Shown: positions 1 through 9,308, counted from the first letter of the stretch. The stretch is DNA of 61,912 nt from Rathayibacter rhapontici (GCF_001995175.1 NZ_MUKN01000017.1:1-61912), one strand, 5' to 3'. The notes: generated by a model from the letters alone, not told the origin. Made by a program: numbers and translations.

Positions 1-1626
1 CGCCGAGAAAGTGATCGTGATCGGGGCGCCGCCGTCGACGGTGACCGTGAGGGTCTTCGGAGTGGTGGTGCAGTTCCCGAGTCGACGGCCGAGAGTGTTG
101 GCGACGGTGGTGGTGCCGTTCGGACCGACGGTGATGCCGGAGATGTCCCAGCGCCCCCAGAGGTACCCGGCGAGCCCACCGCCACCTCGGCGTGCACGAG
201 TGCCGCCGAGGATCGCTGCCGCCGCGGTGCCGCTCGCGGCAACCGAGGACGTCGCGCCCGTCGAGCTCGAGCGGATGCGCAGTGCACGCCCCCGGCAGGT
301 CGATGAGAAGCCGAGCATGTCGTTGCCGTCGGAGCGGAACACGATCTGCGCGTGGTCGGCGACGAGGTTCTCCGGGTTCGTGCTGATCCACGGAGTGTCG
401 GAGTAGTTGACGTGCAGCGCGTTGGTCTCGGTGCCGTTCATGTTGACGGTCGAGGACTGCCCTGATCCGAGCGACTGGATCTCGATCTTCCCCGTCGGGA
501 GGACCGAGAGGATGCGGCAGTTGATGAAGTCGTGGCGGATGGGGGCTGCGAAGTCAGCGTTGTCGTGCACGTAGAAGGCCTCGAAGTTCGAGAGCATGGT
601 CGTGCTCTCGTACCGCTGGTACATGCCGGACGAGGCGCCGTAGCCCCACGCCCGGTCAGCCGTCCAGACGTTGGCGACGCTGAGGCCGGAGCCAGGGTTA
701 GCCGCCCGCCAGGTGCGCATCCCGTCGTTGCCGAGGTGCTGGATGTGGCAGTTGACGGGGTCGTGGCGCGCGTTGGGCGACTGTCCGGAGTTCTCCGAAT
801 GCACGGCGTAGCGGCCATTGCGCATCAGGATCGTCAGGTTGGTCAGCTCCGCGCCGTCCTTGAGCCAAAGCGTCGACGTGTTCTGGTGCCCGTCACCGAC
901 AGAGTCCGGCTGCGACCCGTCAAGGATACAGAAGCCCACCTCGGTCCCGAGGAGTTCGACGTTTCCGGGGACGACCCAGTCCGTCTCCGTGTAGACGCCC
1001 GGGTGGACGACGACCACGTAGGGGCGGGTCTTCGCTGCCAGACCGAGAGCGTTGATCGCATCAACGGCCAGTTTCGGCGAGGCGTGCTCTCCCGCGCCGG
1101 GGATGGGGCGTACTTGCATCACCTTGACGGGCACTCCCGGGAACCGGGCCGCCCACCGCTCGAGGACCCACGCGGGCACGTTGCCGCTGTGGTCGAGCGC
1201 GAGCTCTCCCATGCGGCCGTTCTTCCCGCGGATCGCGAACGCCCCAGCGTGCCAGGCCTGGACCTTCGCTCGGCCGCCGAAGCTGATGCCCTTGAGGACG
1301 TCAAAGTAGTTGTCTGCGGTCCATCCGGCGATGAGCTGCTTGGCCCGGTTCCAGTACCCGACCCGGTACTTCTGCAGGAGGTAGTTGAAGCTGGGGGCGC
1401 CAACGTCAGTCTCGAGGACGATGGCAGTGTTGGACATGATCAGTTCGGCCGCGGCCTCGCTGGCAATCTCGAGAACCTGCGGCGAGTTCGCGACGGTCGC
1501 AACCGTGACGGGCTCGATTCGTTCGTCGATGGCCTGCTGCGTCTCGGAGCCGGGCTGCCGGATGTTGGCTGCCATGGTGCCGTCAGCGACGGGCTGCAGT
1601 AGCCCGATCTCTACCATGTTGGTCAT
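1..1626 (-). CDS. Tail spike / beta-helix tail protein, 3' end cut by window edge
   Basis: An open minus-strand frame of 542 codons starts at ATG 1626 and is still open at position 1. The start overlaps the stop of the upstream gene as ATGA, the usual coupling in this operon. The middle reads like a right-handed beta-helix of the pectate-lyase type: short hydrophobic turns such as VVVVHPGVY, then GNVELLGTEVGF and LTNLTILMRNGRY. This fold is common in phage spikes that bind or cut surface polysaccharide. The N-terminal ~190 residues probably attach to the tail. No catalytic residues can be assigned. It follows two other receptor-type tail genes. Confidence 0.75.
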   Translation of the reverse strand, partial: MTNMVEIGLLQPVADGTMAANIRQPGSETQQAIDERIEPVTVATVANSPQVLEIASEAAAELIMSNTAIVLETDVGAPSFNYLLQKYRVGYWNRAKQLIAGWTADNYFDVLKGISFGGRAKVQAWHAGAFAIRGKNGRMGELALDHSGNVPAWVLERWAARFPGVPVKVMQVRPIPGAGEHASPKLAVDAINALGLAAKTRPYVVVVHPGVYTETDWVVPGNVELLGTEVGFCILDGSQPDSVGDGHQNTSTLWLKDGAELTNLTILMRNGRYAVHSENSGQSPNARHDPVNCHIQHLGNDGMRTWRAANPGSGLSVANVWTADRAWGYGASSGMYQRYESTTMLSNFEAFYVHDNADFAAPIRHDFINCRILSVLPTGKIEIQSLGSGQSSTVNMNGTETNALHVNYSDTPWISTNPENLVADHAQIVFRSDGNDMLGFSSTCRGRALRIRSSSTGATSSVAASGTAAAAILGGTRARRGGGGLAGYLWGRWDISGITVGPNGTTTVANTLGRRLGNCTTTPKTLTVTVDGGAPITITFSA

Positions 1627-4178
1627 GTGGTGGCTGCCTTTCCGAGGAGGTAGAGGCGAGCTTGCTCGCCTGCGATGTCGAAGTAGACGAGGTAGTCGCG
1701 TTCAGGTGGCCCGAATCCCCAAGAGGTGACTCCGGGGGGTGCGGGTTGCACGAGTAGGTCACCGATTGCTCCGCCGCCTCGTGGGACGCGGAGTTTCGCG
1801 GGGATGCGCTGGTAGGCGGGCGCTTGTCCTGCGACGAGCCACACGGCGGTCACGTCGTACCAGGTGGCGGGCGCGAGGAACGTGGTTTCCCACAGGTCGA
1901 CGCGGAATCCGCCGTACTGGTTGGGGGTGATCTCGACGGGTTCGGTGACGAGGAGGCGCTCGTTTTCGGTTGCGGGTCCGGAGAGCGTGAACCGGAGCCG
2001 CAACTGTCGGCCTGCGAGGGGTCGAAGTCCGCAGTCGGTGATGGTGCCGTGTACGGGCGCGAGTGCCATGACGTCCTCCGGTGGGGTGGTTGCGGTTCGC
2101 GGGTCGGAGGTCGCTGATCGGAGACCGGCGCTGTCGAGTGCGGCGACGCGGATGGTGACGGTGGTGTCGTTGTCGAGTCCGGCCGCTGTCCATTCCGGGG
2201 CGGTGACGGTGATCGTCGCTTTGCCGGTTTGGTAGATCTCGTAGTGACTGATGGGGTTGTCGCCGCGGAGGGCCTTCCACGTGAACGTGATCGACTCGCC
2301 TCGGATGACGGGCGCGCCGATCACGGGTGTCCCGGGCGCTCCGGGGAGTGTCGGCACTTCCGGTGCGGCGTCGGTCGTTGCGATGGAGAGCGCGGACTTG
2401 GCCGACCTTCGTTCGTCCGTGTCGACGGCAACGACCTGGACGCTCACGGACGACGACGGGGGCACATTGAACGCGGCGTACGTCGGAGCGAGAGACGTGA
2501 CCGGTTCGGTCGCGCCGTCCACGTGCACGTCGTAGTAGGCGATCGGTGAGCTGCCCGCGGTCGATGTCCACGTGAAGAGGACCGTGCTGCCGTCGACGTT
2601 CGGCGGCCCGATGATCGGCTTCGTGGGAAGCGTCGGATCGACCGGCACCTCGGGCTCTTCAGGTGCGCCGATGTACTGCGTGGGCGTGTGCGCGAGGAGG
2701 CCTTCGAGTGCGGCGCTGAAGATCCGGTCGTGGCCTGCATGGTTGGGGTGGAGCATGTCCTGCAGGCGCAGGCCGTACACGTTCGGCGGATACCAGCGGT
2801 CGATGACCGTCGACTTGATGCCGCCGAAGGTGCCGTCGCGGCCGAACTCGTCGAACACCTCCTCTTGCAGGTCCCGGAATACGTCGAACGCGGACATCTC
2901 GGGCCGCGGGGACGGGTACAGCAGGAGCCCGCCGGTGGTGGCCTTCGCGGGTGGCAGCATGAGCGTGAACGGCATCTGCTGGACGGTGTCCTGCCATACG
3001 TGCAGCGAGTCCACGATGAGCGGGTCGCCGGCCGCTCCGGTGTGGGTGATGACGACGGTGTGCGTGCCGGGGGTGAGGCCCATGAAGTGGATCGGCTGGA
3101 CCGAGTTGACGGTCTTGTCGGTTCCGGTGAGCCCCTGCGACTTCGTGGACCGCGCGACAGGCGCGCTGCCGTCGATCGACCACGTGTAGGGCGAACCGTT
3201 GAGGTCGCCGCCGTCGTGGTCGGTGTAGCCGAGCATCGCCAGTGTCGCGCCGACGCCGGTGAAGGTGATCGTCTGCGTCGAGCCGGGGACGATCGACTTC
3301 CGCGTGGAGCCGGAGTACTGCTTCTCCGACTGGGTCCACGTGCCGGTCTCGCCCGCACCCCCCGGGAGCACTTTGGACTTGGATCGGGTGATGCCGAGGA
3401 TCATCGACGTGGCGTTCTTGAAGCCCCGCTTGCCGACCTCGGTGTTCCAGAAGTGGCCGACGTCGTTGCCGCCGGCTGCCTGAATGCACAGCTTGTGGAC
3501 GTTGGGCTTGAACGCGGACGTGCCCGCGGTGAGCATCGCGAGTGCGACGTCGATGCGGGTGCGTCCACCGTTGTGGTGGTTGACGGACGTGGTGTTGAGA
3601 CGGCGTGCGAGCTGGTTCGTCCACAGGTCGTAGGAGGTGTAGTCGGGCGTGTTGATCGCGTCGTCCGCGACAACGATGCCCTCGGAGGAGCCCTCGTTGA
3701 GGATCTCCGTGTCCCCGATGGCGGTCTTCCACCGCAGCTCGGCATCCGCGGGCGTCTCTGGGACGCCGGGGATCTCAGGCTCGCCGGGCTCCTCAGGCTC
3801 TTCCGGGATCTCCGGCTCTTCGGGCTCTTCCGGCTCCTCGATGGGCGGCGTCTCACCGGACGCGGGAGTCGTGAACGAGACAGGCTCGGAGAACGTCTCG
3901 ACGCCATCGACCCGGTTGGCGGACACGGCCACCGTGTACGCGGTCTCCGGGGTGAGCTCGAGCAGTTCCGCGCCCGGCTCCTCCACGGCAGTCGCGATGC
4001 CTTCGCCGTTCAGACGCACCCGGTAGCCGAGCGGCGTCGGACCATCCCACGTGAAGACGGCGCCGGTCGACCAAAACTCGGACACCGCCACCGAGACGGG
4101 CGCGAGTGGTGGGGTGGGAGGCGGGACTACTTCCCCGCCGAAGGGGCCTTCCCCGAACGGCCCGTCACCGAACCCCAT
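1623..4178 (-). CDS. Minor tail protein with SGNH hydrolase and fibronectin-III domains
   Basis: 851 residues. The N-terminus MGFGDGPFGEGPFGG is a short G/F repeat seen on actinophage tail proteins. Then comes an FN3-like domain (about 22-108), a Pro/Glu linker (about 110-150), and an SGNH/GDSL esterase domain (about 152-505). That domain shows GGNDVG (block III) and DMLHPNHAGH (block V, catalytic Asp/His); the Ser block is less clear around GSSEG. Two more FN3 domains and a C-terminal beta-rich domain follow. Family knowledge suggests deacetylation or de-esterification of cell-surface glycans during adsorption. Specificity cannot be predicted. Its stop overlaps the next start. Confidence 0.85.
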   Translation of the reverse strand: MGFGDGPFGEGPFGGEVVPPPTPPLAPVSVAVSEFWSTGAVFTWDGPTPLGYRVRLNGEGIATAVEEPGAELLELTPETAYTVAVSANRVDGVETFSEPVSFTTPASGETPPIEEPEEPEEPEIPEEPEEPGEPEIPGVPETPADAELRWKTAIGDTEILNEGSSEGIVVADDAINTPDYTSYDLWTNQLARRLNTTSVNHHNGGRTRIDVALAMLTAGTSAFKPNVHKLCIQAAGGNDVGHFWNTEVGKRGFKNATSMILGITRSKSKVLPGGAGETGTWTQSEKQYSGSTRKSIVPGSTQTITFTGVGATLAMLGYTDHDGGDLNGSPYTWSIDGSAPVARSTKSQGLTGTDKTVNSVQPIHFMGLTPGTHTVVITHTGAAGDPLIVDSLHVWQDTVQQMPFTLMLPPAKATTGGLLLYPSPRPEMSAFDVFRDLQEEVFDEFGRDGTFGGIKSTVIDRWYPPNVYGLRLQDMLHPNHAGHDRIFSAALEGLLAHTPTQYIGAPEEPEVPVDPTLPTKPIIGPPNVDGSTVLFTWTSTAGSSPIAYYDVHVDGATEPVTSLAPTYAAFNVPPSSSVSVQVVAVDTDERRSAKSALSIATTDAAPEVPTLPGAPGTPVIGAPVIRGESITFTWKALRGDNPISHYEIYQTGKATITVTAPEWTAAGLDNDTTVTIRVAALDSAGLRSATSDPRTATTPPEDVMALAPVHGTITDCGLRPLAGRQLRLRFTLSGPATENERLLVTEPVEITPNQYGGFRVDLWETTFLAPATWYDVTAVWLVAGQAPAYQRIPAKLRVPRGGGAIGDLLVQPAPPGVTSWGFGPPERDYLVYFDIAGEQARLYLLGKAATT

Positions 4179-4182
4179 GCGA

Positions 4183-6420
4183 TCAGCTCCACTTCGACGT
4201 CGGCAGGCTGGCCGTCAGTACTGTCCCTGAGGTCTTCTTGTAGGTCGGGATCGGGTCGGCGCCGTTGAGGTTCACGACCTGCGCGCCCGCAGCGGACGCG
4301 AGGGTCACGTGCCCGCCGACGACGTTGACCATCGCCGCGGGCATGGTTCCCGTGCCCGCCTTCTGCATGACCGCCGCGTCCGCAGCGATCGCGAGACGGG
4401 TGACTCCGGACGTGGCGTGTCCCTTGACGCGGATCAGGTCCGTGGTCGTCGAGGTGTTCCGCGAGAAGTCCGCGAAGATGTCGCCGACGAACGCGATCGT
4501 GTGCTTCACGGGGCTCGTCGGGGTGGGGCCGTAGTAGCTGCCCGGCTCGATGTTGAACATCGCGAGCTTGTTGCGGCCCGGGCGCGGATCGATGATGTAG
4601 GTGTTCACGCCGGTCAGGTCCCAGCCGACCGTGTCGTAGGCGGTCTGCCCGCCGTCGTCCGCGGAGCAGCCGACGTACATGACCGAGTGGTGGATCGACT
4701 CGGCGGCGAGCCCCTGCCTGAACCCGGACTGCTCGTAGCCGTTGGCGCTGCAGTTCACGTAGAGGGTGCGCGAGTGCTCGGGTGTGAGTGACCAGGTGGT
4801 GCCGTTCGGGTTCGGGTTGCCGGACGGGACGGTGGTGCCGGCGGTGGGGTCGTTGAAGCCGTTGGTCGCGCCGAAGACGTGGCAGTCGATGTAGGTGGTG
4901 CTCGAGGATCGGGTTCCCATGCCGGTCTTCCCGGAGTCCTTCTGCCCACCCGCGACGACGCCGTTGACGGTGCAGCCGATGAAGAACACGTCGGCGGCGC
5001 CGTGGTGGGTGTCGAAGCCCTGCGCGTACGTGTCGAACGAGTGGCAGTCCTTGATGAAGAGGAACTCTTGGATGCCGTGGCGGAGCGTGTCGGAGATGTC
5101 GGTGAGGAACTGGCTGTTGCCGGAGGGGTTGGTCGTGACGCCGTGGCGCAGGTTCGAGAAGTGGCAGCCGTCGAGGAGGCAGTTCTTCGCGGTGCCCTCG
5201 TACTCGACGCCGTACCCGTACGCGCCCTCGGACTGGATCGCGTCGTTGGGAAGCGCCAGTACCTGGACGTTCGAGATCTTGCCGCCGTAGGGCGACGCGA
5301 GCCGGAACGCGTTGCGGTAGCCGCCCTTGACGACGAGGTTGCTGTACCGGTGGTTCACGGCACCCGACACGGAGACCGCGGCGCCTCGGACCATGCCCGT
5401 GCCGTTGGGGTCGCTGATGGTCGAGAGGGTGACGCCGTCGATGCGGGAGTCGACGTTGGAGAAGTAGTCGCCGACGGGGAACTTGCCGCTAGCGGCGGTA
5501 GGCGTGTAGCCGTTGACGGACCCGCCGAGCTTGCGGAGGACGCGGGTGGCGGTGACCTTGTCCCAGTCGTAGCGGGTCGCGGTCTTGAACACGACGACAC
5601 CGTTGGCGGCGATCTTCCCGACGGTCGTCGTTCCGCGGAGGAGGTTCTCGCCGTTCTGGAACGTGCCGAACACCTGGTGGGTGAGGATGCGCTTGTTCGC
5701 CGAGCCGTTGTAGTCCGGCTGGGCCGATTCGATCTTCATCGTCGCGCCGGACGTCGCACCCTTGAGGAGGTTGTCCTCCGCGAGGGTCGACGATGCGCCG
5801 CTGACGAGGAAGGACACGCCGAGCACTTCGAGCGCATCGGCCATGACGACCTTGCCGCCCGACGGGTCGCCGTTGGGGTACGCGTCGGTCTTCTTCGACA
5901 GCAGGTCGTGAACGATCGTCCCCGGGAGACTCCACGTGTAGAAGCCCGACGAGTAGTCCGAAGTTGAGGAGCTGCCCGGCTTGGCGACGATCTGCCACAC
6001 CATGTCGCCCTTGAACTTCGCGAGCTGGTTCATCGCGACGGCCGCGTACGAGACGGTGTGCTTCTCGTCGGACCCGCCGATGACCATCCGCTTGAACGAG
6101 GTCAGCGAGACCTCCGGCGACGGGGAGACCTCCTGCCGGACGATCGTCGACCCCTGGCCGATGAGCTCCCCGCACCCGGAGATGTTCAGGTGCTTGTCGT
6201 TCCAGTTCGACTTCGTGCTCGAGTCGCCCACGAGGTAGCGGTGGTCGATGATGATCCGCTTGCGCTGCGTGTGCGCCGCGTTGATCAGCGCCGTGAAGTC
6301 GTTCGTGACCGGCGTCGTGGCCGAGGGGTCGTACGGGGTGAGGCCCCAATTCGTGTCGTCGGCGCGCAGGTAGCCGACGAGCGCCGACGGGACACCCGCG
6401 GACTGCAGCTCACGGACCAC
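4183..6420 (-). CDS. Tail spike with right-handed beta-helix (pectate-lyase-like)
   Basis: 745 residues from GTG 6420. Repeated short turns ending in Asn/Cys/Gly (CLLDGCHFSNLRHG, FLFIKDCHSF, VFFIGCTVNG) indicate a parallel beta-helix. The likely role is receptor recognition or depolymerisation by a trimeric spike; this is inferred from fold. No Shine-Dalgarno fits GTG 6420. A better initiation signal lies upstream: GTG 6499 preceded by AGGAG at about 6506-6510, encoding VVTIPPMPVKLHR then TAG in another frame. The native N-terminus may therefore begin at 6499 and be separated by an indel near 6460-6470. It is the first gene after the terminator at 6566-6595. Confidence 0.8.
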   Translation of the reverse strand: MVRELQSAGVPSALVGYLRADDTNWGLTPYDPSATTPVTNDFTALINAAHTQRKRIIIDHRYLVGDSSTKSNWNDKHLNISGCGELIGQGSTIVRQEVSPSPEVSLTSFKRMVIGGSDEKHTVSYAAVAMNQLAKFKGDMVWQIVAKPGSSSTSDYSSGFYTWSLPGTIVHDLLSKKTDAYPNGDPSGGKVVMADALEVLGVSFLVSGASSTLAEDNLLKGATSGATMKIESAQPDYNGSANKRILTHQVFGTFQNGENLLRGTTTVGKIAANGVVVFKTATRYDWDKVTATRVLRKLGGSVNGYTPTAASGKFPVGDYFSNVDSRIDGVTLSTISDPNGTGMVRGAAVSVSGAVNHRYSNLVVKGGYRNAFRLASPYGGKISNVQVLALPNDAIQSEGAYGYGVEYEGTAKNCLLDGCHFSNLRHGVTTNPSGNSQFLTDISDTLRHGIQEFLFIKDCHSFDTYAQGFDTHHGAADVFFIGCTVNGVVAGGQKDSGKTGMGTRSSSTTYIDCHVFGATNGFNDPTAGTTVPSGNPNPNGTTWSLTPEHSRTLYVNCSANGYEQSGFRQGLAAESIHHSVMYVGCSADDGGQTAYDTVGWDLTGVNTYIIDPRPGRNKLAMFNIEPGSYYGPTPTSPVKHTIAFVGDIFADFSRNTSTTTDLIRVKGHATSGVTRLAIAADAAVMQKAGTGTMPAAMVNVVGGHVTLASAAGAQVVNLNGADPIPTYKKTSGTVLTASLPTSKWS

Positions 6421-6565
6421 GGAATCGACGGCGCTCGTGTACGCGAAGATCGCGGCGCTATCGGTGGAGCTTCACGGGCATGGGCGGGATGGTGACCACG
6501 GCGGGCTCCTGTCGAGAGGTCGGCGCGCGTCAGGGTCAGCCGCCGGGATGGGTGTGGGGGCATGC

Positions 6566-6595
6566 AAAAACCCCCGCCTGTTTGGGCGAGGGTTT
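6566..6595 (-). terminator. Rho-independent terminator after lysis genes
   Basis: On the minus strand an AACCCTCGCC arm pairs with GGCGGGGGTT (one mismatch, 6-base loop), followed directly by a T-run. It lies 27 bases after the holin stop and separates the structural/lysis transcript from the tailspike genes, which would then need their own promoter or read-through. Confidence 0.8.
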
Positions 6596-6622
6596 GAGGG
6601 GTACTGGCGGGTTGTGGCGGTG

Positions 6623-6871
6623 TTACTCGGCGCGATCGACCGGAATCGGCGTGCGCATGACCTCGGACTTGAGGTAGCCGGCGACGCTCGAGATGACGAC
6701 GACGATGGTCGAGGCGAGCGCCTCGGGGATCGTGATGCCGAAGTAGTTGAGGGCGAAGAGGAGCCCCGACGCGGTGAGTCCGGTCGCGAGGAAGGCGATC
6801 AGCTTGTGAGACACGTCGTTCCAGGCGCGGGTGAGCGTTGCCTTGAACGGCGTGATCTGGATGTGGGACAT
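6623..6871 (-). CDS. Small phage membrane protein, probable holin
   Basis: 82 residues from ATG 6871 with a strong AGGAG ribosome site just upstream. Two hydrophobic segments are visible (about 23-43 and 50-66), with a charged C-terminus. Size, topology and position, last of the lysis cluster and directly before a terminator, fit an r1t/LL-H-type holin. The holin call is inferred from context. A longer reading from upstream overlaps the previous gene and is rejected. Confidence 0.7.
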   Translation of the reverse strand: MSHIQITPFKATLTRAWNDVSHKLIAFLATGLTASGLLFALNYFGITIPEALASTIVVVISSVAGYLKSEVMRTPIPVDRAE

Positions 6872-6873
6872 GG

Positions 6874-7221
6874 TTACTCCTTGCGTGAGTGGCGGCGGAA
6901 GAACGCTTTGAGGGCGTCGCGGCGAGGGGATGCTTTCTGGACGCGCAGTAGCTCGAGGAGCGTCTTCCAGAAGAACCAGACGAGAAGGCTCAGTACCGCC
7001 GCGTTGAGGAGTGCCCTGTACTCGTACTCGGGTCCGAGGACCCGCAGCAGCAGGGACAGCGAGAGGAGCGCGAGCATCGCGAACTTCTGCCCGAGGACCG
7101 TCCGGCCAATGGCCGTCTCCCACCACGGCGAGTAACGCATGTACCTGTAGATGAACCAGGCGATCGGGATGATGCCGATGACGAGCAGGACGATCAGGAT
7201 GTTGGATTCGAGCTCGGTCAC
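6874..7221 (-). CDS. Phage membrane protein in lysis cassette
   Basis: 115 residues starting at GTG 7221, which overlaps the upstream stop as GTGA. Three hydrophobic stretches (about 7-24, 48-61 and 71-89) suggest an integral membrane protein with a basic C-terminal tail. It may be a second holin, antiholin or spanin-like factor. Only its location among lysis genes supports that. Confidence 0.65.
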   Translation of the reverse strand: MTELESNILIVLLVIGIIPIAWFIYRYMRYSPWWETAIGRTVLGQKFAMLALLSLSLLLRVLGPEYEYRALLNAAVLSLLVWFFWKTLLELLRVQKASPRRDALKAFFRRHSRKE

Positions 7222-7439
7222 TCTGGCGCCTTCCCCGGCTGGGCATATCCGTACGCTGCGGCGATGCGGATCGCGAAGTGGTTGTTGGTTCGGGTTATGT
7301 CCAGCGACCGGGTTACTTCTTCGACGTGCGGGACGATCTTCTTGACTTCTTCAAGCGACTCTTCGGATGACTTGCGAGCTGCAGCAGCCTCGTCGACTCC
7401 CGTTTCGGCGGTCGCTAGCGTGCGCTTCCACCACCTCAT
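7218..7439 (-). CDS. Small coiled-coil phage protein
   Basis: 73 residues; MRWWKR start, then an Ala/Glu-rich helix with no membrane segment. Similar short WWKR-start proteins sit in lysis cassettes of many actinophages, without assigned function. ATGA overlaps link it to the genes on both sides. Confidence 0.6.
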   Translation of the reverse strand: MRWWKRTLATAETGVDEAAAARKSSEESLEEVKKIVPHVEEVTRSLDITRTNNHFAIRIAAAYGYAQPGKAPE

Positions 7440-7744
7440 GTGGCCCCCTCCCCGTTCGACTTGTGCGCCTCGGGGAGTGCGGTCAGGACGCGGTCAGCGG
7501 TCTTCGCGTACACGAGGAGCTGTTGAACGGAATCCAGGAGGATTGCGTTCTTCTCCCGCTCGGACTCCCACGCGGCCTTGTAGTCCTCCGCGCGGGTGCG
7601 TTCGACGCCGAGCAGCAGGTCGACCGTTGACCGCGGCACTACTTGCCCGCGGATGAAGGCGATGCCGAGGACGGCCGCGAACATGAGGGCCAGGCCGGTC
7701 GGTGTCGCCGGGGATCTGAGGATTGTCTCGAGGACGACGTCCAC
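7436..7744 (-). CDS. Single-pass membrane protein with coiled coil (lysis cassette)
   Basis: 102 residues. One N-terminal hydrophobic segment (about 14-33), then GQVVPRSTVDLLLG and a long charged helix. This architecture, a membrane anchor, a VPRST-like motif and a helix, recurs in actinophage lysis cassettes and is often called holin-like. It immediately follows the lysin gene. Confidence 0.65.
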   Translation of the reverse strand: MDVVLETILRSPATPTGLALMFAAVLGIAFIRGQVVPRSTVDLLLGVERTRAEDYKAAWESEREKNAILLDSVQQLLVYAKTADRVLTALPEAHKSNGEGAT

Positions 7745-7775
7745 AGGCGTTCCTCCTCTCAGAGGCGAGGAGGGG

Positions 7776-8648
7776 CTACTGGCTGAGGCGGCGGGACTGC
7801 TCGTCGGCGACCGCTCGAGCGATCGACGCGAGCGAGTCGTCCGAGAGGGTCGTCGAGATCTGGATGCCGCCAGCGACCGCGTCCTTCACGGCGGACTCGA
7901 CTGCGGCCTCTACACGGGCGGGGTCGAGCCCAGCGGATGCGGCCAGAGTTGCGACGGCTGCGGTGAGAGCGTCGAGCTTCGCGTTGCCGAGCTGCGCGGT
8001 GACGAGGGTGTCCGCGAGGACGACGTCAGTCGGGGCGTCGATGTTGCGGTGCTTCACCCACTTGATGTCGTTGACGCCGTCGCGGGCTTCCTGGGCAGCG
8101 CTGTTCGCGTCGCGGAGGACGATGGACGGGGCGTTCTTGCCGAGCGAGGGCTGGGGCTCGTCCCAAACTTGAGCGGTGGTGGGCAATTCGTCCTCCTGGG
8201 GATCGGTGGCCTGGGCGGGGGTGGTGTTTGCGCCGCCGCCGGTGGCGACGAGATAGAGAGCCGGGTCGACCTGGCGGCCGTTCTTCCGGAGCTCCTGGTG
8301 GCAGTGGACGTACTTCGTGCCCGTGTTGCCCATGACGCCGACCTCTTCGGCTTGCTCGACCCACTCGCCGACCTCCGCGAGGAACTCGGCGAGGTGAGCG
8401 ATGAGGGTCTCCCAGTGGTCGCCGTTCTCGTCGCGGCCGTGGTCGATGACGATGCGGTTCCCGTAGGTGCCGAACCAGCCGGCGACGGTGACCGTCCCGG
8501 CGGCGGGAGCGACGATGCGGAGGTCGTCCTTCGTCGCGTTGCCGTGGCCCCAGTCGGTTCCGCCGTGCGACTTCACGTTCGCGCCCGGGACGTTCTTCGC
8601 GCCGAAGGGGCTGGTCATGCGCCCACGGGCCGCCTTGATGATGCGCAT
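7776..8648 (-). CDS. Endolysin with M23 (lysostaphin-type) metallopeptidase domain
   Basis: 290 residues. The N-terminal ~140 residues form an M23 peptidase: zinc ligands H and D in HGGTDWGHG and the HxH pair in YVHCHQEL, with the usual FGTYGNRIVIDHG strand. M23 enzymes cut peptidoglycan cross-bridges. The remaining ~150 residues, after a polar linker, are helical and may be a wall- or tail-binding region. The start has a clear GGAG site. It follows directly another, frameshifted M23 gene, so the phage carries two such domains in tandem. Confidence 0.85.
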   Translation of the reverse strand: MRIIKAARGRMTSPFGAKNVPGANVKSHGGTDWGHGNATKDDLRIVAPAAGTVTVAGWFGTYGNRIVIDHGRDENGDHWETLIAHLAEFLAEVGEWVEQAEEVGVMGNTGTKYVHCHQELRKNGRQVDPALYLVATGGGANTTPAQATDPQEDELPTTAQVWDEPQPSLGKNAPSIVLRDANSAAQEARDGVNDIKWVKHRNIDAPTDVVLADTLVTAQLGNAKLDALTAAVATLAASAGLDPARVEAAVESAVKDAVAGGIQISTTLSDDSLASIARAVADEQSRRLSQ

Positions 8649-8667
8649 GTGGTCTCCTTGAGTTCAG

Positions 8668-9308
8668 TCAGGCGCGAGTGATGCGGCCGTCTGACTCGCG
8701 GACGACGTTGCCCTGCCCGAGTTCGGCCTTGAATAGGTGCCCATCAGTGGCGATGGCAAGGTTGCCGCGGCCTGCGCTGACCAGAACCAGTCGTCCGTCC
8801 GGGTGGACGAACAGGTTCCCCGGGAGCGCCGGGTCGTCGGGGTCCGGGTCGTAGGGGTCGCCACCGCCGGGGTCGCCTGCGCCTGGGTCGCCGCCAAGCG
8901 CCTCGCGGATGTACGGACGAGGGTCGACGACCGCGGCGAAGGCCGGCGAGAGATCGCCACTCCATGAGGCCGTGACGTGGTCGTGCGTGCCGCGGCTGAA
9001 CGAGCCCGTATCGCCAATCGGGCCAACGACATCACCCGCTTCGAGGAACGCCCCGACGGGACGGCCCTTCGCATCGAGGTGGGAGTGCCCCATGCGGAGG
9101 CCGTCGGCGCGCTGCACGACGACCTGCCAGCCGAGTCCGCCGCCCCATGCGGAGAAGACGACCGTCCCTGCGAAGAGGTTCGGGATTCCCGTGCCGGTCG
9201 CCAGCCGTTGATGTCCTGCCCGCGGTGAGCGTTCGGGCGGCCAGCGGTCGCGCCGTAGGCGTCTCCCCAGTGATCCGGCTCTTCGTAGAACTCGCCGATC
9301 GTGGGCAT
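8668..9308 (-). CDS. Second M23-type peptidase, frameshifted as read
   Basis: Starts at ATG 9308 (MPTIGEFYEEPDHWG), overlapping the upstream stop. The first frame carries the zinc-ligand motif HRGQD. A jump of -1 at about 9200-9203 (NGW|ATGTGIPN) restores the rest of the domain, including GHSHLD and the HxH motif GTHDH, to a stop at 8668. The restored protein is 213 residues with a Gly/Asp/Pro-rich linker and a C-terminal beta-type region. One missing G in TGG(G)CG explains the break. Likely a lysin or virion-associated wall hydrolase; real inactivation is possible. Confidence 0.7.

Noticed and set aside
532-4268. Long plus-strand frames opposite the tailspike and SGNH genes
   Set aside because: Low-complexity antisense readings; the minus-strand frames show beta-helix, FN3 and SGNH motifs.
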